A model generated the notes under the pieces. That model did no database searches. It saw only the letters and a list, made by a program, of their open reading frames with translations, and had not been told where the DNA came from. From assembly GCA_000717735.1 (NCBI GenBank), contig JOBE01000022.1:110902-174901 (forward strand): a DNA stretch of 64,000 nt, in the 5' to 3' direction. The DNA is from Streptomyces griseoluteus. Lineage in GTDB: Bacteria > Actinomycetota > Actinomycetes > Streptomycetales > Streptomycetaceae. This document shows positions 27,903 through 37,446 of the stretch, one piece after another (position 1 is the first letter of the stretch; each line of letters begins with the position of its first letter). Made by a program: the position numbers and the translations under genes.

Positions 27903-27936
27903 GTGCGGGGCGGCCCACCGCTGGGCCGCCCCGCAC
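27903..27936. terminator. Bidirectional terminator between lactonase and mmsB
   Basis: A perfect 15-bp GC-rich stem (27903-27917 with 27922-27936) and 4-nt loop sit in the 58-bp gap between convergent stops. Confidence 0.85.
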
Positions 27937-27951
27937 CGTCTCCCGGCACCG

Positions 27952-29172
27952 CTACGCGCCGACCCGCCGCTTGTTCCACACGTCGAAGCCGACCGCGGCC
28001 AGCAGCACCAGGCCCTTGATGACCTGCTGGAAGTCGCTGCCGATGCCCACCAGGTTCATGCCGTTGTTCAGCACGCCGAGCACCAGGCCGCCGATGATGG
28101 CGCCGAGCACCGTGCCGACACCGCCGCTCATCGAGGCGCCTCCGATGAACGCGGCGGCGATGGCCTCCAGTTCGAAGTTGAGGCCGGCCTTCGGCGAGGC
28201 CGCGTTGAAGCGGGCCGCGAAGACCAGTCCGGCGAGCGCCGCCAGCATGCCCATGTTGAGGAACACCAGGAAGGTGACCTTCTTGTCCCGTACGCCGGAC
28301 AGCTTCGCCGCCGGCAGGTTGCCCCCGATGGCGTACACGTGGCGGCCTATGACCGCGTTGCGCATCAGGAAGCCGAAGCCGACGAGCAGCGCCGCCAGGA
28401 TCAGCAGCACCACCGGCGCGCCCTTGTAGCTGGCCAGCAGCATCGTGAAGATCAGGATCGAGGCGGTCAGCGCGGCCAGCTTCACCGCGAACAGCCCGGC
28501 CGGCGGCACGTCGAGGGCGTACTCGCTCTGCCGGCGCCGGTTGCGGACCTCCTGGCGGATCACGACCCCGATCAGCAGGAAGCCGAGGAGCAGGGTCAGG
28601 TTGTGGTAGTTCGTGGTCGGGCCGACCTCGGGCAGGAAGCCGTTGGCGAGCTGCTGGAGGTCCTCGGGGAACGGGCCGAGGGTCTGCCCCTTGAGGAAGA
28701 CCTCGGTCAGGCCCCGGAAGACCAGCATCCCGGCGAGCGTGACGATGAACGACGGCATGCCCGCGTAGGCGATCAGATACCCCTGCGCGGCCCCGGCGAC
28801 CGCGCCGATGGCCAGGCAGAGGAGCACCGCGACCGGCCACGGCAGGTCGTACTGGACCATGAACACGGCCGCCACGCCGCCGACGAACGCGGTGATCGAG
28901 CCGACCGACAGGTCGATGTGCCCGGCCACGATGACGATCATCATGCCGATCGCGAGGATCAGGATGTAGCTGTTCTGCAGCACCAGGTTGGACACGTTGC
29001 GCGGCAGCAGCAGGTCGCCGCCGGTCCACACCGCGAACAGGGCCACGATGACGCCGAGGGCGATCAGCATGCCGTACTGGCGCATGTTGCGGCGCATGCC
29101 GTCGAGCAGCGGCGCGACCGCGCCCCCTGGCGGCCTGGCCACCGGCTTCTCGGTCGTGACGTCAGCGCTCAT
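27952..29172 (-). CDS. mmsB: Monosaccharide ABC transporter permease (MmsB/GguB/XylH type)
   Basis: The 406-residue permease has about ten membrane helices and the family motifs '[31 protein letters not shown]' at about 42-75 and '[22 protein letters not shown]...[10 protein letters not shown]' near the end. It forms the membrane channel for the MmsA/ChvE-like partner proteins encoded upstream. Its ATG lies inside the mmsA end (11-nt overlap), so synthesis is coupled. Length over 400 residues fits the multiple-monosaccharide group (ChvE-GguAB) rather than the shorter RbsC. Likely cargo is a hexose or pentose such as galactose, arabinose, xylose or fucose. Confidence 0.92.
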   Translation of the reverse strand: MSADVTTEKPVARPPGGAVAPLLDGMRRNMRQYGMLIALGVIVALFAVWTGGDLLLPRNVSNLVLQNSYILILAIGMMIVIVAGHIDLSVGSITAFVGGVAAVFMVQYDLPWPVAVLLCLAIGAVAGAAQGYLIAYAGMPSFIVTLAGMLVFRGLTEVFLKGQTLGPFPEDLQQLANGFLPEVGPTTNYHNLTLLLGFLLIGVVIRQEVRNRRRQSEYALDVPPAGLFAVKLAALTASILIFTMLLASYKGAPVVLLILAALLVGFGFLMRNAVIGRHVYAIGGNLPAAKLSGVRDKKVTFLVFLNMGMLAALAGLVFAARFNAASPKAGLNFELEAIAAAFIGGASMSGGVGTVLGAIIGGLVLGVLNNGMNLVGIGSDFQQVIKGLVLLAAVGFDVWNKRRVGA

Positions 29173-30724
29173 GGTCGTTCTCCCTCGCGTCTTCCCTGGT
29201 CATATGGCGCATCAGCACGTCCTGTGTCGCCTCCGAGCGGAGCACCTCACCCGAGAGCCGGCCGGCGGCCATGGTGTAGATCCGGTCGCACATGCCCAGG
29301 AGTTCGGGCAGTTCGGAGGAGATGACGATCACCGCCTTGCCCTCGGCGGCCAGCCGGTCGATCACCGTGTAGATCTCGTACTTGGCACCGACGTCGATGC
29401 CCCGGGTCGGCTCGTCCAGGATCAGCACGTCGGGACCCGCGAAGATCCACTTGCTGAGGACGACCTTCTGCTGGTTGCCGCCGGACAGCCGGCCCACCGG
29501 CTCGAAGACGGTGGGCGCCTTGATGTTCATGGAGGTGCGGAACCCCTCGGCGACCCGGCGCTCCTCGTGGGCGTCGACCACACCGCGCCGGGCGACCCTG
29601 CCCAGCGCGCTGAGCGAGATGTTCCGTCCGATGGTGTCGATGAGGTTGAGCCCGTAGTGCTTGCGGTCCTCGGTGACGTACGCGATGCCGTGCGCGACCG
29701 CCTCCGGGACGCTGCGGGTACGGATCGCCTCGCCGTCCTTGAGGACCGTGCCGCCCCCGTACCGCCCGTACGAGCGGCCGAAGACGCTCATCGCGAGTTC
29801 GGTGCGGCCCGCGCCCATGAGGCCCGCGATGCCGACGATCTCGCCGCGCCGGACCGACAGCGACACCCCGTCGACGACCTTGCGCTGCCGGTCGATCGGG
29901 TGGAACACGGTCCAGTCGCGGATCTCCAGGGCCGGGGCGGTGCCCGGCTCGCCCCCGTACGGGGTGCGGTCCGGGAAGCGGTGGTCGAGGTCCCGGCCGA
30001 TCATGCCGCTGATGATCCGGTCCTCGGTGGTGGCCGGGTCGGCCACGTCGAGGGTCTCGATGGTCCGGCCGTCACGCAGGATCGTCACCGCGTCGGCGAC
30101 CCGGCGGATCTCGCCCAGCTTGTGCGAGATGATGATCGAGGTGATGCCCTGCTCCTTCAACTCCAGTATCAGATCGATGAGTTGGGCGCTGTCCTCGTCG
30201 TTGAGCGCGGCGGTCGGCTCGTCCAGGACGAGCAGCTTCACCTCCTTCGACAGCGCCTTGGCGATCTCCACGAGCTGCTGCTTGCCGACGCCGATGTCCG
30301 CGACGCGGGTCTGCGGGTGCTCGTCGAGGCCGACCCGGCGCATCAGCCGGGTCGCCTCCCTCAGCGTCTCGTTCCAGCTGACGACGCCGCGCGTCGCCCG
30401 CTCGTTGCCGAGGAAGATGTTCTCGGCGATGGACAGGTACGGCACGAGGGCCAGCTCCTGATGGATGATCACGATGCCGCGCCGCTCGCTCGCCCGGATG
30501 TCCCGGAAGCGGCAGGGGTCGCCCTCGAAGAGGATCTCCCCCTCGTAGCCGCCGTGCGGGTGGACACCGGAGAGGACCTTCATCAGCGTCGACTTGCCTG
30601 CGCCGTTCTCCCCGCAGAGGGCGTGGACCTCGCCCCGGCGGACGGTCAGTGTGACGTCCGCCAGCGCCCGGACTCCGGGGAAGGTCTTTCCGATCGAACG
30701 CATCTCCAGGACGGGTCCTGTCAT
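29162..30724 (-). CDS. mmsA: Monosaccharide ABC transporter ATPase (MmsA/GguA type, two ATPase domains)
   Basis: A 520-residue tandem ATPase. The first domain has GENGAGKST (Walker A), the ribose-type signature '[13 protein letters not shown]' and [11 protein letters not shown]. The second has the degenerate '[10 protein letters not shown]' and signature [14 protein letters not shown] with [17 protein letters not shown], as in all sugar importers of the RbsA/XylG class. '[11 protein letters not shown]' is typical of the Mms/Ggu group. It powers the permease that follows and lies 16 nt downstream of the binding-protein gene. Part of an operon from 32866 to 27952. Confidence 0.95.
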   Translation of the reverse strand: MTGPVLEMRSIGKTFPGVRALADVTLTVRRGEVHALCGENGAGKSTLMKVLSGVHPHGGYEGEILFEGDPCRFRDIRASERRGIVIIHQELALVPYLSIAENIFLGNERATRGVVSWNETLREATRLMRRVGLDEHPQTRVADIGVGKQQLVEIAKALSKEVKLLVLDEPTAALNDEDSAQLIDLILELKEQGITSIIISHKLGEIRRVADAVTILRDGRTIETLDVADPATTEDRIISGMIGRDLDHRFPDRTPYGGEPGTAPALEIRDWTVFHPIDRQRKVVDGVSLSVRRGEIVGIAGLMGAGRTELAMSVFGRSYGRYGGGTVLKDGEAIRTRSVPEAVAHGIAYVTEDRKHYGLNLIDTIGRNISLSALGRVARRGVVDAHEERRVAEGFRTSMNIKAPTVFEPVGRLSGGNQQKVVLSKWIFAGPDVLILDEPTRGIDVGAKYEIYTVIDRLAAEGKAVIVISSELPELLGMCDRIYTMAAGRLSGEVLRSEATQDVLMRHMTREDARENDHER

Positions 30725-30740
30725 GGTCGCCCCCTCCCGG

Positions 30741-31859
30741 CTACTTCAGGTCGGCGGCGTTGTAGTAGCCGCCGCCGACGAGGATCTGCTCGTAGTTCGT
30801 CTTGTCCACGCTCACCGGCTGGAGCAGGTAGGCGGGGACGACCTTGGCACCGTTGTCGTACGCCTTCTCGTCGTTGACCTCCGGCTTCTTGTCGTGCAGC
30901 ACCGCGTCGACCATGTTCGCGGCGACCTTGGCGAGCTCCCGGGTGTCCTTGTAGACGGTCTGGGTCTGCTCGCCCGCGATGATCGACTTCACCGAGGCCA
31001 GTTCGGCGTCCTGTCCGGTGACCACCGGCAGCGGCTTGGTCTTGGAGCCGTAGTCGTCGGACTTGAGGGCGGACAGGATGCCGATGGAGATGCCGTCGTA
31101 CGGCGAGAGCACCGCGTCCACCCGGCCGGTCTTGTACGAGGAGGTGAGGATGTCGTCCATCCGCTTCTGCGCGGTGCCTCCGTCCCAGCGCAGGGTGGTG
31201 ACCTGGTTGAGCGCCGTCTGACCGGAGGCGACGACCAGCTGCTTCTTCTCGATGTACGGCTTCAGCACGCTCATCGCGCCGTTGAAGAAGTACTTGGTGT
31301 TGTTGTCGTCGTTGGAGCCGGCGAACAGCTCGACGTTGAAGGGGCCCTTCTTCGAGCCGTCCTTCAGACCGAGCTTCTCGACCATGTACGTGGCCTGCAG
31401 CTCGCCGACCTTCGTGTTGTCGAAGGAGGCGTAGTAGTCCACGTTCTTCGAGCCGAGGATCAGCCGGTCGTAGGCGATGACGGGGATGTCCGCGTCGGCG
31501 GCCTGCTGGAGGACGTTGTTCAGGGACTTGTTGTCGATCGCGGCGACGATGAGGGCCTTCACGCCCTGCGTGATCAGGTTCTCGATCTGGGCGACCTGCT
31601 GGTCGGGGTCGTCCTCGCCGAAGACCAGCTGGGCCTTGTACCCCTTCGCCTCCAGGTTCTTGACGACGTTCTTGCCGTCGGCGATCCACCGCTCGGAGGA
31701 CTTCGTCGGCATGGCGATGCCGATGGTGGCGCCGTCGGCGCCACTGCTGCCGGAATCCCCCTTGCCGCCGCCCTCGGCGTTCTGGCCGCAGGCGGACAGC
31801 GTCAGGGCGAGACAGGCGGCTGCGGTCAGGGAGGTCAGTGCGGCTCTGCGGTTGCGCAT
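30741..31859 (-). CDS. Sugar-binding lipoprotein of the ABC importer (ChvE/XylF-like)
   Basis: The 372-residue precursor has a lipoprotein signal ending LTLSACG (Cys about residue 24) and two periplasmic-binding-protein lobes beginning '[17 protein letters not shown]'. The C-terminal '[28 protein letters not shown]' is characteristic of ChvE-type multiple-sugar receptors. It captures the sugar outside the membrane and delivers it to MmsB. The gene starts 5 nt after the U32-like gene and precedes mmsA, so the order is U32-like, receptor, ATPase, permease. Confidence 0.93.
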   Translation of the reverse strand: MRNRRAALTSLTAAACLALTLSACGQNAEGGGKGDSGSSGADGATIGIAMPTKSSERWIADGKNVVKNLEAKGYKAQLVFGEDDPDQQVAQIENLITQGVKALIVAAIDNKSLNNVLQQAADADIPVIAYDRLILGSKNVDYYASFDNTKVGELQATYMVEKLGLKDGSKKGPFNVELFAGSNDDNNTKYFFNGAMSVLKPYIEKKQLVVASGQTALNQVTTLRWDGGTAQKRMDDILTSSYKTGRVDAVLSPYDGISIGILSALKSDDYGSKTKPLPVVTGQDAELASVKSIIAGEQTQTVYKDTRELAKVAANMVDAVLHDKKPEVNDEKAYDNGAKVVPAYLLQPVSVDKTNYEQILVGGGYYNAADLK

Positions 31860-31864
31860 GGTGA

Positions 31865-32866
31865 TCAGTCCTCGTTCTTCTCGTCGTCGAGAGCGGGCGA
31901 TTCCGTGGCGGAGAAACGGTTCAGGGGCCCCGGCAGCCGGGTGCCGAGCGGCGCCATCGCGCCGTCCGCGCCGTGCCGGGCGAGCAGGTCCAGGGCGAGG
32001 CGGCCCCGCCGCACCCGCTCCCGGGCCGAGTCCAGGGCGAGGGTCCGGAGATGGGCGCCGTACGGATAGATCCCGGGCGCCCTGGACAGGCCGAACTTCA
32101 GGTAGAGCGGTGCGCCGCGCCGGATCAGCTCGGCGACCTCGTACATCCGGACGTAGCCGCCGAGGTCGTCGGGGGCCTCGATGTACATGTCCATGGGGGC
32201 GGCGGAGACCCGCCGGATACCGGTGAGGTGATCCAGCGTCAGGTCGCTCGGCACGTTGACCGAGTCGGCGCCGAGCCGCTCGTACACCGCGTACGAGGCG
32301 GGGTTGACCGGGCCGATCAGCGCGGACACCTTGAGCGTGGTGTCGGCCGGGAGGAGCCCCATGAGACGCGCCCGGTGCAGTGTCCACAGCACGCCCTCGT
32401 CGGCGACGAGCAGGCACTTCACGCCCAGCTCGGTCGCGCGTACGGCGTCCTCGACGCATCCGGCGACGGCGTCGTGGCCGCGCGCCCGCAGTCCGGCGCC
32501 CCGCGAGTCGGTGCGCACGGAGGCCCCGGTGTCCCAGGTGCCGCGCGGGCCGGTGAACAGACAGAGTTCGACGGCCCGTTCGGTGGCGGCGGCGACCATC
32601 TCGGCGATCTCGGCGTCGGTCAGCATCCACACGCCGCTGCCCTGGCTGATCCGGTGCACCGGCACGTCGAGCCGGTCGGCCTCCTCCAGGATCACGGCCA
32701 GCGCCTCGGGTCCCTCGCAGGAGGGGACCTCGGTGCGCCACCGGCCGCCGCCGGGGAAGGTGTGCGGTGAGGCGTCTTCGGGGGAAGGGGCGGGCGCGCC
32801 CAGGCCGAGCGCGGCGAGCGCCTGCTCGGCGGGCCGGCGGGCGGTCGGGGCGGATACATCGGTCAC
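31865..32866 (-). CDS. Peptidase-U32-like TIM-barrel protein of unknown function, first gene of the sugar import operon
   Basis: From the GTG at 32866 (AAGGA upstream) the product is 333 residues and soluble. Patterns such as '[13 protein letters not shown]', '[17 protein letters not shown]', '[37 protein letters not shown]' and '[10 protein letters not shown]' resemble the barrel of the U32 peptidase/collagenase-like family, which includes RNA hydroxylation factors and ubiquinone hydroxylases, but the Cys cluster of those proteins is not present. In this operon a role in processing the imported sugar or sugar acid (isomerase, aldolase or epimerase) fits better than proteolysis; this is inference. 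An IclR-type motif (32880-32897) lies 14 bp before the start. Confidence 0.75.
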   Translation of the reverse strand: MTDVSAPTARRPAEQALAALGLGAPAPSPEDASPHTFPGGGRWRTEVPSCEGPEALAVILEEADRLDVPVHRISQGSGVWMLTDAEIAEMVAAATERAVELCLFTGPRGTWDTGASVRTDSRGAGLRARGHDAVAGCVEDAVRATELGVKCLLVADEGVLWTLHRARLMGLLPADTTLKVSALIGPVNPASYAVYERLGADSVNVPSDLTLDHLTGIRRVSAAPMDMYIEAPDDLGGYVRMYEVAELIRRGAPLYLKFGLSRAPGIYPYGAHLRTLALDSARERVRRGRLALDLLARHGADGAMAPLGTRLPGPLNRFSATESPALDDEKNED

Positions 32867-32879
32867 GGACTGTCCTTCA

Positions 32880-32897
32880 TGTTCGAGATATCGGACG
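32880..32897. promoter_or_regulatory. IclR-regulon motif, site C (U32-like/ABC operon)
   Basis: TGTTCGAGATATCGGACG on the plus strand lies 14 bp upstream of the GTG at 32866, overlapping the leader region of the import operon. It matches the locus consensus at all fixed positions except the last base. Confidence 0.7.
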
Positions 32898-33009
32898 TGG
32901 TTCGGTGGTGTGGGTACGGCGCGATCAGCGCCGGGGTGGTGGAGGGCCGGGCGGTGAGCGGCGAGTCGCCGGAGCTGGGGCCGGAACATGGGTCGGGGTC
33001 GGGGCGGCA

Positions 33010-33024
33010 GCCGCCTACGGCGGC
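33010..33024. terminator. Short hairpin after the dehydratase gene
   Basis: GCCGCC-TAC-GGCGGC lies 34 bp beyond the dehydratase stop on the minus strand. It is small, but may separate the dehydratase transcript from the import operon, which has its own operator. Confidence 0.35.
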
Positions 33025-33057
33025 GGCGTCACCATGGCGCGCGGTTCGCCCGCTCGC

Positions 33058-34221
33058 TCACCCGGTCTCCCGGGGCCGGCGGCGCTCCCAGCCCTCGGAC
33101 CACAGGTCGAACCGGGCCTGCTGCTGCGGGAATTCGGCCGCCGCGTCCACGTCCAGCTCGACGCCGAGGCCGGGTGCGTCGGAGAGGTGGAAGCAGCCCG
33201 TCTCCGGGTCCACCCGGGGGGCGCCCTTGACCACCTTCTTGATCTCGGCGTCCGCGAAGTCGTTGAAGTGCTCCAGGATCTTGAAGTTGGGCGTGGTGAA
33301 GCCCACCTGGAGGGAGGCGGCGGTGAGGACCGGGCCACCGACGTTGTGCGGGGCGACCGTCATGTAGTGGGTCTCGGCGGTGGCGGCCAGCTTGCGGGTC
33401 TCCCAGATGCCGCCGATGTGGCCGACGTCCGGCTGGAGGACGTCCGCGGCCTGGTTCTCGAACAGTTCGCGGAACTCGATCCGGTCGTGGATCCGCTCGC
33501 CGGTGGCGATCGGCATGTCCACCTTGTCGGCGACCTTCTTCAGGGCCTTGAGGTTCTCCGGGGGCACCGGCTCCTCCAGCCAGGCCGGCCGGAACGGCGC
33601 GAGGTCATGGGCCAGTCGCACCGCGGTGGCCGGGGAGAAGCGGCCGTGCATCTCCACCATCAGCTCGGCGTCGGGCCCGATGGCGTCCCGTACGGCCTCG
33701 ACGAGGGAGATCGCGTACCGGCTCCGCTCGTGGTCGAGCTCGAAGTGACCGTTGCCGAAGGGGTCGATCTTCAGGGCCCGGTAGCCGCGCTCGACCACGC
33801 CACGGGCGGCCTTGTGGTAGGCCTCCGGGGTGCGTTCGGTGGTGTACCAGCCGTTGGCGTACGCCTTCACCCGGTCGGTCACCTTCCCGCCCAGCAGCTG
33901 CCAGACGGGCACGCCGAGCGCCTTGCCCTTGATGTCCCAGCAGGCCATCTCGACGACCGCTATGCCGGACATCACTATCTCCCCGGCCCGGCCGAAGCCC
34001 CCGTACTTCATGCGCCGCACGAGGTCCTCGGTCGCGAACGGGTCCGAGCCGCGGACGTGGTTGACCTCGGCCTCGCGCAGATAGCCGAGGAGCGCGTCGG
34101 TGTGGCCCAGCATCCGGGTCTCGCCGACCCCGGTGATCCCCTCGTCGGTGTGGACCTGGACGTAGGTCAGGTTGCGCCACGGCGTCCCGACGACGTGCGT
34201 GCTGATTCCCGTGATCCGCAA
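33058..34221 (-). CDS. Enolase-superfamily sugar-acid dehydratase (mandelate racemase/DgoD-like)
   Basis: The 387-residue protein has the capping domain ('RNLTYVQVHTDEGITGVGE') and the barrel with 'LKIDPFG', the metal ligands in VEMHGRF (Glu, with the following His), WLEEP and ATGERI, and the base in APHNVGGP. The HGR arrangement follows D-galactonate/related aldonate dehydratases, which remove water to give a 2-keto-3-deoxy acid. Exact substrate is open (galactonate, arabinonate and fuconate are candidates). The start is a TTG at 34221, with AGGAGGT 8 nt upstream. Site D of the IclR motif lies 18 bp upstream. Confidence 0.88.
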   Translation of the reverse strand: MRITGISTHVVGTPWRNLTYVQVHTDEGITGVGETRMLGHTDALLGYLREAEVNHVRGSDPFATEDLVRRMKYGGFGRAGEIVMSGIAVVEMACWDIKGKALGVPVWQLLGGKVTDRVKAYANGWYTTERTPEAYHKAARGVVERGYRALKIDPFGNGHFELDHERSRYAISLVEAVRDAIGPDAELMVEMHGRFSPATAVRLAHDLAPFRPAWLEEPVPPENLKALKKVADKVDMPIATGERIHDRIEFRELFENQAADVLQPDVGHIGGIWETRKLAATAETHYMTVAPHNVGGPVLTAASLQVGFTTPNFKILEHFNDFADAEIKKVVKGAPRVDPETGCFHLSDAPGLGVELDVDAAAEFPQQQARFDLWSEGWERRRPRETG

Positions 34222-34238
34222 GGCCGTTGACCTCCTAC

Positions 34239-34256
34239 TGTTCGAGATTTCGTACT
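34239..34256. promoter_or_regulatory. IclR-regulon motif, site D (dehydratase promoter)
   Basis: TGTTCGAGATTTCGTACT lies 18 bp upstream of the TTG start at 34221. A further half-site GTTCGAAAC follows at about 34260. Confidence 0.7.
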
Positions 34257-34414
34257 GCGTTCGAAACTCTGGCGGTGACAGTAGGGAGGCCGCACGCGGG
34301 CGTCAAGAGGTCGGACAGGACAGGGAACCCGGGCGGTCGGACCACCGGGACGCGAAGGGCGAAATACGCCGGAAACCCCGCCCAGGCGGCTCCGAGGAGC
34401 GCCCGGCGACGGGG

Positions 34415-35254
34415 TCAGGTCGGTGGGGTACGGGCTCGGCCGAGCGGGTCGGCCGTGTCGCGCAGGGTGGCCAGGGCCGGGGCGTACATCCGGGCCTTGA
34501 TGGTGCCGAGGATGTCGCCGGCCTTGTTCACCTGCGCCTGGGCGATCTCGATCGCGGTGGAGCGCACGGCGTCCTCGGCGACCGCCCGGTCGACGATGCC
34601 GGCGGCCTCGGCGGCGGAGCCGCCGTAGCGGCGGGCGGTGAGCATGGCCTCGTGGGCGCCCTGCGGGGTCAGCCGGGACTGGATGAGCGCGGCCATGCCG
34701 GGAGTGAAGGGGATGTTGATGTCCGCCTCGGGCAGGCACCAGTAGCCGCGGTCGGCGCGCGTCACGCGGAAGTCGTGGGCCAGCGAGAGCATGGCGCCGG
34801 CGGCGAAGGCGTGCCCCTGCAGCGCGGCGACCGTGACGACCGGCAGCGAGAGCATCCGCGCGAACAGTCCGTGGACGGAGACGACGTAGTCCTGGTGCTG
34901 GTCGGTGTGGGCGAACAGCCAGTCCAGGTCGAGTCCGTTGGAGTAGAACTTCCCGGTGGCGGCGGTGACCAGGGCGCGGGGGCCCTCCGCCTTCTCCACC
35001 TCGTCGAGTGCGGCGCCGACGGCGGTGACCCAGTCGGGGTGGAAGCGGTTCTCGCCGTCTCCGAGGTCGAGGACGAAGACGTTGTCGTGGCGGTCGAGCG
35101 AGGGCGACCCTGGAGGAGGCGTTCGCCCTGGTGGTCGGCAATCTCCCGGAGGAGTTCGGGCCGGTGGTGCTCGGAGGCGCGGACCGGGTCTGACGGGCCC
35201 CGTGTCGGTGCCCTCCGGGTACGGCGCCGTCCCGGTGGTGAGCGACGTGCCCAC
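34415..35254 (-). CDS. Enoyl-CoA hydratase/isomerase (crotonase) family protein with disrupted 5' end
   Basis: The crotonase fold is intact from 'SLDRHDNVFVLDLGDGENRFHPDW' (about 35100) to the stop: oxyanion-hole loops 'ATGKFYSNGLDLDW' and 'ALQGHAFAAGAMLSLAHDFRV' are present. Homologues start a few residues before SLDRHDN, yet here no ATG, GTG or TTG is in frame near that point; the only in-frame start is a GTG at 35254 without a ribosome site, and the intervening residues look non-coding. The opposite strand at 35101-35193 carries the end of another gene, so a recombination joined two gene pieces at the very start codon. The gene is probably silent unless it is read from an upstream leader. 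Confidence 0.7.
   Translation of the reverse strand: MGTSLTTGTAPYPEGTDTGPVRPGPRLRAPPARTPPGDCRPPGRTPPPGSPSLDRHDNVFVLDLGDGENRFHPDWVTAVGAALDEVEKAEGPRALVTAATGKFYSNGLDLDWLFAHTDQHQDYVVSVHGLFARMLSLPVVTVAALQGHAFAAGAMLSLAHDFRVTRADRGYWCLPEADINIPFTPGMAALIQSRLTPQGAHEAMLTARRYGGSAAEAAGIVDRAVAEDAVRSTAIEIAQAQVNKAGDILGTIKARMYAPALATLRDTADPLGRARTPPT
35101..35193 (+). pseudogene. C-terminal remnant of an unidentified plus-strand gene
   Basis: Thirty codons read RATLEEAFALVVGNLPEEFG then PVVLGGADRV and a TGA, with the strong GC3 bias of real coding sequence and no upstream continuation. It faces and abuts the crotonase 5' end. I do not recognise the family. Confidence 0.45.
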
Positions 35255-35287
35255 CGGATCGGACCGCGAGGGCCGGGCGACCCGTAC

Positions 35288-35854
35288 TCACGTCACAGGA
35301 GCGATGTCCGCCCACAGAGCGACGGCACCGGGCGAGAGCGGTGTGGCCGCTCGGTCCGGCGTGGTGTCGTGCTCGTCCCACCACACGCCCTGGCCCGCGG
35401 CCAGAGGGCGTCCTTCCGCGCCCGTCCGCCAGTGGCCGCGCAGGACGTAGAACACCGCGGCGTGGCCGCTGGGCAGCACGGCAGGCCCGGCGATCCGGTC
35501 CACCCGGGCCGCCCGACGGCCGCGCCGCGTCATGATGTTGAGGACCCGGCAGGCCCCGCCGCGCAGTTCTGCGGTCAGCTCCAGGTCACCGGAGAACGCG
35601 AGAGGCTCCTCCGCTCGCGCCGTCCGGTCGAACGCCCCCGGAGCCGTCAGCCGCACTCCGTCTCCCGACACGAGCGTGAACGTCCGGTCGACACCGGGAA
35701 AGGCCGAGAACGGCCCGTGCCGGTCGATGTCGGCCACACTCGCACGCCACTGGAACTCCTCGGCGTCCACCGGCCACGAGACGATCTCCCTCGTGGCGCC
35801 TCCGCCGTTGCGCCACCGGCCCGCCGGCAGGGTCTCGACGTCGAAGTGGTGCAT
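35288..35854 (-). CDS. HutD/Ves-family cupin-like protein
   Basis: The 188-residue product begins 'HHFDVETLPAGRWRNGGGATREIVSWP', the typical N-terminus of the HutD (Ves) family, and continues with 'WRASVADIDRHGPFSAFPGVDRTFTLVSG'. The bicupin fold is known; HutD proteins are thought to modulate histidine utilisation or the formimidoyl-glutamate pool, without a proven catalytic activity. No hut genes lie nearby. The ATG at 35854 has AGGAG 5 nt upstream, which excludes the long upstream extension. Confidence 0.85.
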   Translation of the reverse strand: MHHFDVETLPAGRWRNGGGATREIVSWPVDAEEFQWRASVADIDRHGPFSAFPGVDRTFTLVSGDGVRLTAPGAFDRTARAEEPLAFSGDLELTAELRGGACRVLNIMTRRGRRAARVDRIAGPAVLPSGHAAVFYVLRGHWRTGAEGRPLAAGQGVWWDEHDTTPDRAATPLSPGAVALWADIAPVT

Positions 35855-35961
35855 GCGGGCTCCTGGGCTGCGTGTGGTACGGGCGCGGATCACCCCGGGC
35901 GGACAACGATAAGGGGCCGTTCTCCCACGCCCCCGCGGCGGAGGGCTCCCGGAGGGGACTG

Positions 35962-36005
35962 CCGGCACATCGGCGTGGACGGATACGTCCACGCCGATGT
36001 GCCGG
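35962..36005. terminator. Very strong hairpin terminator downstream of pntB
   Basis: A perfect 20-bp stem (35962-35981 with 35986-36005) closed by a GATA tetraloop lies 22 bp after the pntB stop and before the HutD gene. It would end pntAB transcription. Confidence 0.85.
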
Positions 36006-36026
36006 GGTCCTCCCCTGCCGTGCGTC

Positions 36027-37445
36027 TCAGAGGGTGCCGACGATCTCCTCGACCCGGGTCTTCGCGTCTCCGAAGAGCATCGCGGTGTTCTCCTTGAAGA
36101 ACAGCGGGTTCTGCACGCCGGCGTACCCGGAGGCCATCGAGCGCTTGAAGACGATGACCTTGCCGGCCTCCCAGACGGTGAGCACCGGCATGCCCGCGAG
36201 CGGGCTGCTCGGGTCCTCCGCTCCGGCCGGGTTGACCGTGTCGTTGGCGCCGATCACGAGGACGACGTCGGTCTTGGCGAAGTCCTCGTTGATCTCGTCC
36301 ATTTCGAGCACGATGTCGTACGGCACCTTCGCCTCGGCGAGGAGCACGTTCATGTGGCCGGGCAGGCGGCCGGCGACGGGGTGGATGCCGAACCGTACGT
36401 CGACGCCCTTCGCGCGCAGCTTCGAGGTGAGCTCCGCGACCGGGTACTGCGCCTGGGCGACGGCCATGCCGTACCCAGGCGTGATGATCACGGACCGGGC
36501 CGAGCCCAGAAGCTCGGCGGCGCCCTGAGCGGTGGTCTCCTGGTGCTCGCCGTAGTCGACCTCCGAGCCCGAAGGCGCCTCGATGCCGAAGCCGCCGGCG
36601 ATCACGGAGAAGAACGAGCGGTTCATTGCCTTGCACATGATGTAGGACAGGTAGGCACCCGAGGATCCGACGAGCGCACCGGTGATGATCAGCAGGTCGT
36701 TGCCGAGCAGGAAGCCGGAGGCCGCGGCCGCCCAGCCGGAGTAGCTGTTGAGCATCGAGACGACGACCGGCATGTCGCCGCCGCCGATCGAGGCCACCAG
36801 GTGCCAGCCGAGGGCCAGCGCCAGGACCGTCACGGTGACCATCAGCCACAGCTCGGGCGTGATCACGAACCACACCGTCAGGGCGAGGAACAGGACGAGC
36901 GAGCCGAGGTTCAGGGCGTTCTTGCCCGGCAGCACCAGCGGCTTGGAGTCGATCTTCGCGGCGAGCTTCAGGTACGCCACGACGGAGCCGGTGAAGGTCA
37001 CCGCGCCGATGAACAGGCCGATGAACACCTCGGCGTGGTGGATGCCCAGCGTGCCGAGCGCGCCCAGGACTTCGGCCTCGTGGCCGTCCGGGTCGTACTC
37101 GACGTTCAGGAAGCCGTTCCAGCTGACCAGCACGGCCGCCAGACCGACGAAGGAGTGCAGCAACGCGATCAGCTCGGGCATACCGGTCATCTCGACGCCG
37201 CGGGCGCGCCGGAGGCCGATCAGCGCGCCGATCAGCATCGCGACGGCCATCAGGCCGAGGCCCGCGGTGCTGATGTCGCCGTCCAGCGCGAGCACGATCG
37301 TCGCGACGAGCGCGACGCCCATGCCGAGCATGCCGAAGGCGTTGCCGAGCCGTGCCGATTCGTGCTTGGAAAGTCCTGCCAGCGCGAGGATGAACAGCAG
37401 CGCGGCAACAAGGTAGGCCGCCTGTGCGGCGAGGGTCGCAGACAT
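36027..37445 (-). CDS. pntB: NAD(P) transhydrogenase beta subunit
   Basis: The 472-residue membrane protein carries about nine helices and a C-terminal NADP(H)-binding domain III ('[21 protein letters not shown]', '[23 protein letters not shown]', '[15 protein letters not shown]'). It works with PntA to pass hydride between NAD(H) and NADP(H) while moving protons, usually to make NADPH. It starts 1 nt after the pntA stop, so the two are an operon, ended by a 20-bp-stem hairpin. Confidence 0.96.
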   Translation of the reverse strand: MSATLAAQAAYLVAALLFILALAGLSKHESARLGNAFGMLGMGVALVATIVLALDGDISTAGLGLMAVAMLIGALIGLRRARGVEMTGMPELIALLHSFVGLAAVLVSWNGFLNVEYDPDGHEAEVLGALGTLGIHHAEVFIGLFIGAVTFTGSVVAYLKLAAKIDSKPLVLPGKNALNLGSLVLFLALTVWFVITPELWLMVTVTVLALALGWHLVASIGGGDMPVVVSMLNSYSGWAAAASGFLLGNDLLIITGALVGSSGAYLSYIMCKAMNRSFFSVIAGGFGIEAPSGSEVDYGEHQETTAQGAAELLGSARSVIITPGYGMAVAQAQYPVAELTSKLRAKGVDVRFGIHPVAGRLPGHMNVLLAEAKVPYDIVLEMDEINEDFAKTDVVLVIGANDTVNPAGAEDPSSPLAGMPVLTVWEAGKVIVFKRSMASGYAGVQNPLFFKENTAMLFGDAKTRVEEIVGTL

Positions 37446-37446
37446 G

